Assembly: GCF_022559585.1 (NCBI RefSeq)
Contig: NZ_CP087114.1
Coordinates: 2,644,602-2,708,601, forward strand
Origin: Bartonella machadoae
Lineage (GTDB): Bacteria; Pseudomonadota; Alphaproteobacteria; Rhizobiales; Rhizobiaceae
Direction of reading: 5' to 3'
DNA: 64,000 nucleotides
Shown piece after piece: positions 54,714 through 63,342 of this stretch (its first letter is position 1; each line of letters opens with the position of its first letter). Under the pieces are notes generated by a model, which saw only the letters and a list, made by a program, of their open reading frames with translations, was not told the DNA's origin and searched no databases. A program made the position numbers and the translations under genes.

Positions 54714-55067
54714 GTGCTTCATTTTAGCAGAAAAGTGATAAAAATTCTCTAAGAAGCATTTTGCAGCATTTATAGGAAAAAGTCTTCATTAAATACAAGA
54801 GTTTTTCCTCTATTTGGTTTGCAAGTTGGGGAAAACATTCTAAATAGACTCTTCAAGGAGGAAAGGCTCTTGTCAGAGAGTCGGTGCATATTGTAGTTTA
54901 AATCAGTAAGCAAGGTTGTATTTCAGTTTGTACGTTCCATAGGTTGAATATTTTTTGTGCTCGAGAGGAGTATGAAATTTTTCATTCAATTTATTGAACA
55001 TATTGTTCGAACATTTGAAGATGCAACAAGATGCATCTCAATGAGGTGATCAGAATGGAGTGCTAAG
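54714..55067. other. Intergenic, upstream region of gcrA
   Basis: 354 AT-rich bases between the argD fragment and gcrA. Short inverted elements occur (GTTCGAAC near 55009; GATGCATC near 55031), but no clear CtrA site pair or DnaA box was found by eye. Confidence 0.4.
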
Positions 55068-55595
55068 ATGGGTTGGACATATGAACGCGTTGAACTTCTT
55101 AAAAAACTTTGGAGTGAAGGGTTAAGTGCAAGTCAGATTGCCGCTCAGTTAGGGGGAGTCAGTAGGAATGCTGTTATCGGTAAGGTGCATCGATTAAAGT
55201 TACCAGGACGTGGTAAGACAGCACAAGGGGGATCTCGCGCACAAAAAGCGCCTCCTAGTCCGTCATCTCCCCGTGCACGTCGTACGCCATCGGCTGTAGT
55301 GCCAACGGATGCTGTTTCTTCCAGTGCTGAAGTAACAGCTTTAAAGGTGGAACCTATCGCAGAAGATGTAACAGAAACGGATTTGCCTACAAACTCAAAT
55401 GTGGTTGTTCCTATATCACGCCAGCTTAATCTTTTACAATTGAGTGAAAATACATGTCGATGGCCAGTTGGAGATCCTTTGTCACCAGATTTCCATTTTT
55501 GCGGTGCCGATTCTGGTGAAAACGGTCCCTATTGTGCCTTTCATGCCAAGATAGCATTTCAGCCAATCTCTGAAAGACGACGGATAAGAGTATAA
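55068..55595 (+). CDS. gcrA: Cell cycle regulator GcrA
   Basis: Alphaproteobacterial sigma70 cofactor that activates promoters carrying CcrM-methylated GANTC sites. 175 residues. The N-terminal helix-turn-helix-like domain is MGWTYERVELLKKLWSEGLS followed by ASQIAAQLGGVSRNAVIGKVHRLKLPGR; a Pro/Ser-rich linker (about 55-115) follows, then the C-terminal zinc-finger-like region CRWPVGDP...FCGA...YCAFHAKIAFQP. Length and both ends match the family. Stands alone; an integrase remnant follows on the other strand. Confidence 0.95.
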   Translation: MGWTYERVELLKKLWSEGLSASQIAAQLGGVSRNAVIGKVHRLKLPGRGKTAQGGSRAQKAPPSPSSPRARRTPSAVVPTDAVSSSAEVTALKVEPIAEDVTETDLPTNSNVVVPISRQLNLLQLSENTCRWPVGDPLSPDFHFCGADSGENGPYCAFHAKIAFQPISERRRIRV

Positions 55596-55706
55596 TATTT
55601 GTCGTTATTTCTATTGCCTTCTCTGCCTTGGTCGTTAATGTATATTTGTTTGTGTAATCTCTGAAATGGGTATGCAGCTTAATTTAGAGAGGATATGAAG
55701 ATATAA

Positions 55707-56237
55707 AGGTACAAACCACTCACCTTCTTACCGTCATTTTAATTCAGTTTTACGGCTTTCAAAAGCATTGAGAGCAATATCTTTTAAATGATGGGAAGAT
55801 TCGTATTGCCTTACGTTTTTTCTTCTCACGTTCTTTAATGGGGTCATAACCCTCATGCAAAACAGAACGCTATTGTCTTACACATTCACGAACTTTTTTT
55901 AAAAAACATTTCTTAAAGCGCACAAAAGCCCATTTCACGACGGCGTAAAATCCATTGAGTACCACCATTTTTACGCTTATGAGGTACAAGCCGGCACCAT
56001 CATACTCTTCCCAGCCCACAATGTTGCGATAACCCTTGCATAAAAACGATTCATAAGAGGTATTTTACTTCTTTCTTCAGAGTTTTTATCCACACGATCA
56101 TTCCACTTGTGATGTGTAAGGGGGATAGTTTTGATTGATTCAGCATAAAGCAAGTTTAAAATGAGAGAATCTTAGGATCTTCGGGTCTCTCATTCAACAG
56201 GAAAAACGATAAATTATCGTTATAAATAAATATGTTG
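55707..56237 (-). pseudogene. Decayed P4-type integrase copy E with leader
   Basis: Minus strand. The leader occupies about 56070-56237 and contains a perfect 17-base palindrome AACGATAAATTATCGTT (56205-56221). The start region reads ACCTCTTATGAATCG, then pieces of the N-terminal half follow (YHYKRKNGGTQ, IKEREKKKRKAIRI-like, AFESRKTELK) with frameshifts, ending near SGLYL at about 55707. The catalytic half is missing. It lies tail-to-tail with gcrA. Confidence 0.8.
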
Positions 56238-56611
56238 TTGATATATAATTCTCTTATGAGAAGAAATTTTTGAGGGTGAGGGCTCTCGTGAAGAGAGAGT
56301 CTCTGTCCATAAAAAATTTATTTGTGTGTTATTTTTTCGTATTATTGTGCGATGATATACTAGAGAGATGCTGTTTGTTGTTCATTTTTAACGTCTCTTT
56401 TCATTGAGCTTAATAGTCTTAAAATCTCTACAACACTCTTTCAAAAATAGTGGAGATTGGAGTGTCTCGTTCTTTTTCATTTTGTAGTGGAATTGTGCTT
56501 TGCATGAAGAAAACGTACAACTTGTTCATCGACACGCTTATTTGAAAAACTCTTTTTTGCTCCAAATCTCATTACGTGAGAATGGTACAGTTTAAAACTG
56601 ATAAAAGGGAG
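56238..56611. other. Intergenic between integrase copies E and F
   Basis: 374 bases. A 31-codon minus-strand open frame (56477-56572, MRFGAKKSFSNKRVDEQVVR...) has no ribosome-binding site and no known family. A GAGAGC/GCTCTC-type hairpin occurs near 56282-56305. Nothing else recognised. Confidence 0.4.
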
Positions 56612-56800
56612 AAACATTATTACGCTTATGAAAGTATAAATCCGTTTTTCATACTCTGTTTAGCTTCCAATATTGCCTCTTCTCTTCCATTAAAAGATTT
56701 CATAAAGAGATATTGTATCTTTTCTCAAATAATTTTTATGACACATTCCTTCTTATTGTGGCATGCAAGCAAGCTTTTGAGATTACATTTAAGGTGTGAT
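56612..56800 (-). repeat. Strongly diverged integrase 5' unit (copy F)
   Basis: Aligns by eye with copy B over the early codons and part of the leader: TACGCTTATGAAAGTATAAATCCG against TACGCTTATGAAGATACAAGCCGG type sequence, TCATACTCT, CTTCCAATATTGC for CTCCAATGTTGC, then AGTTTTT-like leader and GCAAGCAAGCTTTTGATT-like end. It is more diverged than the other copies and reaches to about 50 bases from ccmG. Confidence 0.55.
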
Positions 56801-56852
56801 GAAAGAAGAAAAGATAATGATGTTCACTTTAAGAGCAGGAACTAATGAATCA

Positions 56853-57455
56853 TCAATGTGTTGAGTTTTTTGTCATGATAGCTTTTTCAATTTTTGGCAG
56901 GATTTTTTTTTGATAAATTTGCCATGTTAAAGGTCCCACATGTTTGGCAATAATAAGACTTTCTTTATTCAAAAGAAAAGTTTCTGGTGGTCCATAGACA
57001 CCCCAATTAATAGCTGTATACCCTGAAGCGTCAAAGCCAATAGCTTTAAAAGGGTTACCAAAATTTCTTAAAAAGCGTTGTGCGTTCTCTTTGTTATCCT
57101 TATAATTAATGCCAATAACATCAAAACGTTGATCTTGTGCAATCCTCATAAGAAGTGGATGCTCTGTGCGACAAGATAAACACCAAGATCCCCAAAAATT
57201 GACCAATGTTACGCGTCCTTTAAATTGTTCTAAATTGAGAAGATGATTCTCATTACCAAGGAGGGGAAGATTGGTTTTTGGAGCGGGTTTTTCAGAGAAT
57301 GTGCTTGGATGAAGGAAATTATCATTGGGGTGTTTGCTATTCGTAAAATAGAAGAAAAGCATAATGAGAAGAAGAAAAAACACAAAGGGTCCCAAAAGAC
57401 CCAATAAAGTGAATAAAGATATGCTGTTTTTAGGTTTTTGAGGGACCTTGTGCAT
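56853..57455 (-). CDS. ccmG: Cytochrome c biogenesis thiol-disulfide protein CcmG/DsbE
   Basis: Membrane-anchored periplasmic thioredoxin that reduces apocytochrome c or CcmH cysteines before haem attachment. 200 residues; one N-terminal membrane helix (about 13-37), then a thioredoxin fold with the active site WCLSC in NFWGSWCLSCRTEHPLL (about 90-106) and GVYGPPETFLL with the cis-proline (about 153). Last gene of ccmABCDG; starts one base after the ccmD stop. Confidence 0.95.
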   Translation of the reverse strand: MHKVPQKPKNSISLFTLLGLLGPFVFFLLLIMLFFYFTNSKHPNDNFLHPSTFSEKPAPKTNLPLLGNENHLLNLEQFKGRVTLVNFWGSWCLSCRTEHPLLMRIAQDQRFDVIGINYKDNKENAQRFLRNFGNPFKAIGFDASGYTAINWGVYGPPETFLLNKESLIIAKHVGPLTWQIYQKKILPKIEKAIMTKNSTH

Positions 57456-57456
57456 T

Positions 57457-57681
57457 CTATTTTTCTTCTCCGAACAGCTCTTTTTGCTTCAACTGTTGTA
57501 GGATTTTTTTCTGATATTGACCTTTGTAGAGAATGTACCCAATAAAACATAAGAGAGAGAGTGCAGAAAACATATAGCTTAGAATCACAATTTGTTCGTG
57601 GTGAAGGGTACCAAGAAACCAGTCAATTTTCTGAGAGAGATTTCCTAAAACTTCATTGTGAATGTTGTTTAGGTCGAGCAT
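57457..57681 (-). CDS. ccmD: Haem exporter protein CcmD
   Basis: Small single-span membrane protein of 74 residues; CcmD helps release holo-CcmE from the CcmABC complex. A membrane segment at about 30-50 (IVILSYMFSALSLLCFIGYIL) is followed by a basic cytosolic tail. It is weakly conserved in sequence; identity rests on size, topology and position between ccmC (13-base overlap) and ccmG (one-base gap). Confidence 0.85.
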   Translation of the reverse strand: MLDLNNIHNEVLGNLSQKIDWFLGTLHHEQIVILSYMFSALSLLCFIGYILYKGQYQKKILQQLKQKELFGEEK

Positions 57682-58448
57682 GATGAAGAATCCTGATGTT
57701 GTGCATAACGGGCTTTTTTAATCTGAAGTATTTGGATATGACGACGATTGATTTCGTTTCGCATAGCCATCAAATAGAGTAAAATAAACAGAAGGCTGAA
57801 GCACAATATCATTATTATGAGGGGCCATAACATAGCATGCTCGATTGTTGGTCCTCCTGAACGTAAAAGTGACGCTGATTGATGGAGTGTATTCCACCAA
57901 TTAACAGAGAATTTGATAATGGGAATATTGACCAGCCCAACGAGTGTAAGAATTGCTGTAGCGCGTGTTGCTTTTGTTTGATTATCAAAAGCGCGAGCAA
58001 GCATGATAATGGCAAGGTAGATAAAAAGCAAAATTAAAACCGATGTGAGTCGGGCATCCCATACCCACCACGTTCCCCATGTTGGGCGTCCCCAAAGCGC
58101 ACCTGTTAGTAAGGAGAGGGCTGTAAAAATTGCTCCAATAGGCGCACCACATTTGAGTGCTACATCAGCAAGATGATGTTTCCAAACCAAAATTTCTAAT
58201 GCAGCGATGCTTATTATAAGATAACAAAATGTCGAGAGCCAGGCAAATGGTACATGAATGTACATAATCTTAACGGTGATACCTTGCTGATAGTCATCAG
58301 GAGAATGCACAATCAGAACAAAGCCTAAAATAAGAAGACAGAATATGATACCCGTTAACCAAGGCAAAATAGCACTGCTTATTTTCATAAAACGGGTCAA
58401 ACTTGTCGGGAGCGTCCTCGTTTTATCTATGCGAGATGTTTTCTTCAT
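57669..58448 (-). CDS. ccmC: Haem transporter CcmC
   Basis: Inner-membrane protein that presents haem to CcmE. About 259 residues from ATG 58448; an in-frame TTG at 58484 would add 12 residues. Six membrane helices. The tryptophan-rich WWD domain is WGRPTWGTWWVWDARLTSV (about 125-143), and conserved haem-ligand histidines are expected in YIHVPFAW and in NTLHQSAS. Third gene of the ccm cluster. Confidence 0.96.
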   Translation of the reverse strand: MKKTSRIDKTRTLPTSLTRFMKISSAILPWLTGIIFCLLILGFVLIVHSPDDYQQGITVKIMYIHVPFAWLSTFCYLIISIAALEILVWKHHLADVALKCGAPIGAIFTALSLLTGALWGRPTWGTWWVWDARLTSVLILLFIYLAIIMLARAFDNQTKATRATAILTLVGLVNIPIIKFSVNWWNTLHQSASLLRSGGPTIEHAMLWPLIIMILCFSLLFILLYLMAMRNEINRRHIQILQIKKARYAQHQDSSSCST

Positions 58449-58491
58449 GAGATTTATAATAGGCAGAGTTTTGCTGTGCGGCAATCATCTT

Positions 58492-59160
58492 TTATGATTC
58501 TGATAAAAGCTTGAGCGTTATAGCGGCAACAAAAGAGCTAAAGAGACTCAAAAGAAGTGAAAAAGCAATAAGAAGAGTCAAAGAAGCCCAAAAAGAGACA
58601 TGTGGATTTGTTGGAGCTATAGCAGCTGAAACGCCAAAAATTATAATTGGCACAATCCATGGTAAGATGATGATAAAAATGAGAAGAGTGCTGTGTAGCA
58701 ATGATGTTGCAAGAGCAGCTCCTATCGCGCCGATAAAAATAATGGCAGGTGTTCCGCATAAGAGAGTAAGGATTGTTGTGAAAGTTATCGTAGCATCTAA
58801 ATGGAGCATGAATGCTAAAACAGGAGTAACAAAAATAAGAGGAAACATTGTTCCTACCCAATGGGCAAGGCATTTGGTAAAGATGATCAATGTCAAACTT
58901 TGTCTTTGTGCAGAGAGGATAAATTGGTCAAGTGTTCCGTCATCGTGATCCGTTTGAAAAAGTTTATTCAGATTGAGGAGTCCTGCGAGAAGGGCTCCAA
59001 ACCATAATATGCCTGGACCTATTTGTGCTAGGACTTTAGGATCTGGCCCAATGGTAAAGGGGGTTACTAAAACAACAGCGATGAAAAACAAAAGTCCTGT
59101 TAACGAAGAGGCTTGCGGAGTTAAAGCGAATTTAAGATCACGCCAGAATAGAGCTTTCAT
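58492..59160 (-). CDS. ccmB: Haem exporter permease CcmB
   Basis: 222 residues with six membrane helices. The N-terminal LKFALTPQASSLTGLLFFIAVV, FGALLAGLLNLNKLFQTDHDDGTL and LHSTLLIFIIILPWIVPIIIFG are characteristic. It forms the CcmAB ABC transporter, which works with CcmC and CcmE. Its ATG overlaps the ccmA stop by four bases (ATGA). Confidence 0.96.
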   Translation of the reverse strand: MKALFWRDLKFALTPQASSLTGLLFFIAVVLVTPFTIGPDPKVLAQIGPGILWFGALLAGLLNLNKLFQTDHDDGTLDQFILSAQRQSLTLIIFTKCLAHWVGTMFPLIFVTPVLAFMLHLDATITFTTILTLLCGTPAIIFIGAIGAALATSLLHSTLLIFIIILPWIVPIIIFGVSAAIAPTNPHVSFWASLTLLIAFSLLLSLFSSFVAAITLKLLSES

Positions 59161-59783
59161 TTTTTTCTCTCTTTAGAAGGTGAAAATTCTTCTAGAGCAA
59201 TTTTTAGGTTTTCCGGAATTCCAAGGGGATGATGGGTTGCAGCGATAATCATCCCACCTTGGTTGAGATGGCGTTGGAAAACATTGGCAAGAAGAATTTG
59301 CGCATGGTTATCAACGCCCGATATTGGTTCATCTAAAATCCAAATAGGACGATGGGAGAGCAAAAGACGCGCAATAGCCACACGCCTTTTTTGCCCAGTT
59401 GATAAAACATTGAAGGGTAAAGATTCAAGATCAGAAAGATCGATGTCGGCAAGAGCTTCCTGCGGACAGAGCAAATGTTGTCCATAAAATGCTGACCAAA
59501 ATTGCAGATTTTCGATGACCGATAAGAAAGGTTTCATGGCATTTTGTGAACCAAGATAATGACACGCCGTAGCGACAGGATATGTTTGTTGTTTGTCTTT
59601 AAGAGTTATAGAACCCTCAGCAGCTTTAAGAAGACCAACGATGATCCGTAGTAATGTAGATTTTCCGACTCCATTTGGACCTGTGACTATCATAAGTTGC
59701 TGTGGAAACAAGCAAAAAGAAAGATCTTCAAACAGAACTTCATGGTTTCTGTGTGCTGCCAAATCTTTACCTGATAACACCAT
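59157..59783 (-). CDS. ccmA: Haem exporter ATP-binding protein CcmA
   Basis: 208 residues. Walker A GPNGVGKST (about 35-43), signature LSTGQKRRVAIARLLL (about 126), Walker B IWILDEPISGVD (about 148) and the switch histidine in AATHHPLGI (about 186). The serine-then-threonine signature LSTGQ replaces the standard LSGGQ, as often seen in CcmA. First gene of ccmABCDG; ccmE, ccmF and ccmH are not in this window. Divergent from acnA. Confidence 0.96.
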   Translation of the reverse strand: MVLSGKDLAAHRNHEVLFEDLSFCLFPQQLMIVTGPNGVGKSTLLRIIVGLLKAAEGSITLKDKQQTYPVATACHYLGSQNAMKPFLSVIENLQFWSAFYGQHLLCPQEALADIDLSDLESLPFNVLSTGQKRRVAIARLLLSHRPIWILDEPISGVDNHAQILLANVFQRHLNQGGMIIAATHHPLGIPENLKIALEEFSPSKERKK

Positions 59784-59842
59784 GTGATTGCCGACTTTGC
59801 TTTTCTTTTGAGAACATTTATTACATCATAGGATAAAAAATC

Positions 59843-59882
59843 ACATAATCGCATAAAAAACATGTTTTTTATGCGATTATGT
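59843..59882. repeat. 40-bp perfect palindrome
   Basis: The arms ACATAATCGCATAAAAAACA and its exact reverse complement meet at the centre (59862/59863) with no mismatch. The arms contain ATAATCGCAT and ATGCGATTAT separated by A6-CATG-T6. It lies 60 bases from the ccmA start, between two divergent genes, so it is not placed as a terminator for either. Confidence 0.95.
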
Positions 59883-59909
59883 CTAGAATAGTTCTAGAAA
59901 TAGTTCTAT
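59883..59909 (+). promoter_or_regulatory. CTAGAA/TTCTAG repeats, possible Irr-type operator of acnA
   Basis: CTAGAATAGTTCTAG (59883-59897) is a perfect inverted repeat with a three-base spacer, overlapped by CTAGAAATAGTTCTAT (59894-59909). The TTAGAA-N3-TTCTAA form is close to iron-control boxes predicted for Irr in Rhizobiales, and aconitase is a known type of Irr target. Pattern seen; regulator inferred from memory of the family. Confidence 0.4.
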
Positions 59910-60103
59910 AAATTATATATTACATTAATATCTGGTGTAAAATATAGTTTTTGGCGCTGATTTCCGAATTTGCCTATGGGAAAGCAGAGGGGGAAATGGA
60001 TAGCGGAGGTGATTGCGTCTGCGCTCAGGCTGCGACCTTGACTCGTAGTTTGTGTTGTTCATTCCGGGAAATTGGGTGGTTTATAGCATGAGGGTGGACA
60101 GTC

Positions 60104-62791
60104 ATGACTCAAATTGATAGCTTTAATTGTCGCAGGACTTTAGATGTTGAGGGCAAGGAATATATTTATTACAGTTTGATTGAAGCAGAGAAAAATGGGC
60201 TCGATGGTGTTTCTCGCCTACCGTTTTCAATGAAGGTCATTCTCGAAAATTTATTACGTTTTGAAGATGGACGCTCGGTCAAAAAAGAAGATATTCTAAA
60301 TGTTGCTAAGTGGTTAAATGATAAAGGCAGTGCTGGTGCGGAAATTGCTTACCGTCCCGCGCGCGTTCTTATGCAAGATTTCACGGGCGTACCTGCGGTT
60401 GTTGACCTTTCTGCAATGCGTGATGCTATGGTTAAACTTGGTGGGAACGCTGACAAAATCAATCCTCTTATTCCCGTAGATCTTATCATTGATCACTCAA
60501 TTATTGTTGATTATTTTGGCAACCCTATGGCCTTTAAAGAAAATGTTGAGTGTGAATATGAACGCAATGGTGAACGCTACCGTTTTCTCAAATGGGGACA
60601 GCAGGCGTTTCAAGATTTTCGCGTGGTTCCGCCGGGCACGGGAATTTGCCATCAAGTTAATCTGGAATATTTAGCGCAATGTGTGTGGATGAAAAATGAG
60701 GGAAAACATCAGACAGTTTATCCTGATACCTGTGTAGGAACGGATTCCCATACAACGATGGTAAATGGTCTTGGTGTTTTAGGTTGGGGTGTTGGTGGTA
60801 TTGAAGCAGAAGCGGCAATGTTAGGCCAGCCCGTTTCTATGCTGTTGCCTGAAGTGATAGGTTTCCGTTTAACCGGTAGGCTTAAAGAAGGCGTAACAGC
60901 TACGGATTTAGTATTGACAGTTACACAAATGTTACGCAAGAAGGGCGTTGTTGGTAAGTTTGTTGAGTTTTTTGGTCCAGGTCTGGAGCATATGACACTT
61001 GCTGATCGGGCAACGATTGGGAATATGGCACCTGAATATGGTGCGACCTGTGGTTTTTTTCCAATTGATAAAGAAACAGTGCGTTATCTCAATATGACAG
61101 GGCGGGATGAAAGTCGGATTGCTCTGGTGGAAGCTTATTCTAAAGCGCAAGGGATGTGGCATGATGAAGAAATAGCCAATCCTATTTTTAGTGATACAAT
61201 TGAATTAGATATGGAAAGTGTTGTGCCTTCTATGGCCGGTCCTAAACGCCCTGAAGGGCGGATGGCATTGGAAAATGTTGGACAGGGTTTTGAGGGAGCG
61301 TTGGTCGAAGATTATAAGAAGACTGTTGGGCAAGATGACCGTTATGAAGTTGAGGGTGAGGCGTTTACGCTTGGCCATGGCGATGTCGTGATTGCTGCGA
61401 TTACCTCTTGCACAAATACATCGAATCCAAGTGTTCTTATTGCCGCAGGTCTTTTAGCGCGTAATGCTGTAGCGAAAGGTCTTAAGAGCAAACCATGGGT
61501 TAAAACGTCTCTTGCACCTGGTTCGCAAGTTGTTGAAGCTTACCTTATCAATTCCGGTCTACAAAAAGATTTAAATGCACTGGGATTTAACTTAGTGGGT
61601 TTTGGGTGTACAACGTGTATAGGGAATTCTGGTCCTTTGTCCCCAGCTATTTCCAAAACAATTAATAATCATAGTTTAATTGCAGCTGCAGTTCTTTCAG
61701 GAAATCGTAATTTTGAAGGGCGTGTATCCCCTGATGTGCAAGCGAATTATTTAGCTTCACCACCCTTGGTTGTTGCTCACGCTTTGGTAGGAACGGTGCG
61801 TAAAGATTTAACGAAGGAGCCTCTTGGAGAAGGTTCAGATGGTCAACCCGTTTACTTGAGAGACATTTGGCCAACGTCTAAAGAAATCCAAGAATTTATC
61901 GAAAAGAGTGTCACACGTAAACTTTTTGCTGAAAAATATGCGGATGTCTTTAAAGGGGATGAACATTGGCAAAAAGTTCAGGTTCCTTCGGGTTCTACCT
62001 ATTCTTGGGATGAGCAATCAACATATGTCCGTAATCCACCATATTTTGAGAATATGCAGAAAATCCCTGATGTTTTGCCAGATATTCAGAATGCGCGGAT
62101 TTTAGGTTTATTTGGTGATAAAATCACAACAGATCATATTTCTCCGGCTGGTTCCATTAAGACTGATTCTCCTGCGGGTAAATATTTGCTGGAGCATGGG
62201 GTTAGCGTGGCTGATTTTAACCAGTATGGAACACGTCGTGGAAATCATGAAGTGATGATGCGTGGGACATTTGCCAATATTCGCATTCGCAACTTCATGC
62301 TAGGAGAAAATGGTCGTGAAGGAGGGTATACAATTCATTATCCATCAGGGGTAGAGCAAACAATTTATGATGCTGCAATGGCCTATAAGCGAGAAGGTGT
62401 TCCTCTCGTTATTTTTGCTGGTATTGAATATGGTAATGGATCATCGCGTGATTGGGCAGCGAAGGGTACCAATCTTCTTGGTATAAAAGCAGTGATTGCT
62501 CAATCTTTTGAGCGGATTCATCGTTCTAATCTTGTTGGTATGGGAATCGTTCCCTTTGTTTTTGAAGTGGGTACAAGTTGGCAATCTTTAGGCTTAAAGG
62601 GGGATGAGAAAGTAACGATAGAAGGAATTCATAACTTGAAACCTCGTCAAAAGACGGTAGCGACCATTACTTTTTCTGATGGAACGATAAAAAATGTTCC
62701 CTTATTATGTCGTGTTGATACGGAGGATGAGTTAGACTATTTGCATCATGGTGGAATTTTGCAATATGTCTTGCGAAACTTAGCAGTTTAA
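60104..62791 (+). CDS. acnA: Aconitate hydratase A
   Basis: [4Fe-4S] enzyme of the TCA cycle, citrate to isocitrate; the apo form of this type can bind mRNA in some organisms. 895 residues, the normal length of the AcnA/IRP group. Cluster cysteines lie in [10 protein letters not shown] (about 434) and [10 protein letters not shown] (about 500, both cysteines). [21 protein letters not shown]-like sequence (here [20 protein letters not shown], about 206) and the C-terminal swivel region with [16 protein letters not shown] (about 781) are present. Divergent from ccmA; rpsT follows. Confidence 0.98.
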   Translation: [895 protein letters not shown]

Positions 62792-62880
62792 ACGACATTT
62801 GTTCCGGATATCTTTAAATTATTCAAATAAGTATTCAGAGGTTCGATTTTATATTTTTATACCTATTTTTGAAAATTTGA

Positions 62881-62909
62881 TTGACGTTAGCTTAAGGATT
62901 GCGCTATAA
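62881..62909 (+). promoter_or_regulatory. rpsT promoter
   Basis: TTGACG (62881-62886) and CTATAA (62904-62909) are separated by exactly 17 bases, matching the alphaproteobacterial housekeeping consensus well. Transcription would begin about 105 bases before the rpsT ATG. A hairpin AAGCTGC/GCAGCTT (62908-62931) lies right at the expected transcript start; it could instead act as a weak terminator for acnA. Confidence 0.6.
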
Positions 62910-63021
62910 GCTGCGCTGTTATTAGCAGCTTTATAATTTTATTGCTGAGCTTGGATTTATTTAGACGGGTAGGGGTATTATTTGGACTGGTCCTACCTGA
63001 TGCGTTGAAAGAGAGATATTT

Positions 63022-63288
63022 ATGGCAAATACACCTTCCGCTCGAAAGGCGGTGCGCAAAGTTGCAACACGTACACAGGTTAATAAGGCCCGCCGTTCAC
63101 GCGTTCGTACCTTTATGCGTAAGTTTGATGATGCTTTAGCTGGTGGTGATAAGGTTTTAGCGGAAAGAGCATTTAAGGATTTTGAACCTGAAATTATGCG
63201 TGCGGTTTCCAAAGGGGTTTTTCATAAAAATGCTGCTGCGCGAAAAGTATCGCGTTTAGCAAAACGTTTAAAAGCTCTTAGCGTTTAG
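63022..63288 (+). CDS. rpsT: 30S ribosomal protein S20
   Basis: 88 residues, strongly basic, binds 16S rRNA early in assembly. [36 protein letters not shown] and the C-terminal [20 protein letters not shown] are diagnostic. A GAGAG ribosome-binding site lies about seven bases before the ATG. It is followed by a strong terminator. In Rhizobiales rpsT commonly lies just upstream of dnaA. Confidence 0.98.
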   Translation: MANTPSARKAVRKVATRTQVNKARRSRVRTFMRKFDDALAGGDKVLAERAFKDFEPEIMRAVSKGVFHKNAAARKVSRLAKRLKALSV

Positions 63289-63306
63289 ATTCCTCCATTT
63301 TACTAA

Positions 63307-63342
63307 AAAACCAGCATCGGTATGGATGCTGGTTTTTTTTTG
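63307..63342 (+). terminator. Rho-independent terminator after rpsT
   Basis: Perfect stem AACCAGCATC (63309-63318) with GATGCTGGTT (63325-63334), loop GGTATG, followed by eight or more T. It lies 20 bases after the rpsT stop. Confidence 0.93.

Larger units (their letters stand above)
59784..60103. other. Divergent regulatory region between ccmA and acnA
   Basis: 320 bases carrying both promoters. It holds a 40-bp perfect palindrome, adjacent CTAGAA/TTCTAG repeats and, nearer acnA, a GC-rich untranslated leader with GAGGGTGGACAG-type sequence just before the acnA ATG. No open frame. Confidence 0.6.

Noticed and set aside
56477..56572. 31-codon minus-strand open frame MRFGAKKSFSNKRVDEQ...
   Set aside because: No ribosome-binding site, no recognised family, and a short length expected by chance in this gap.
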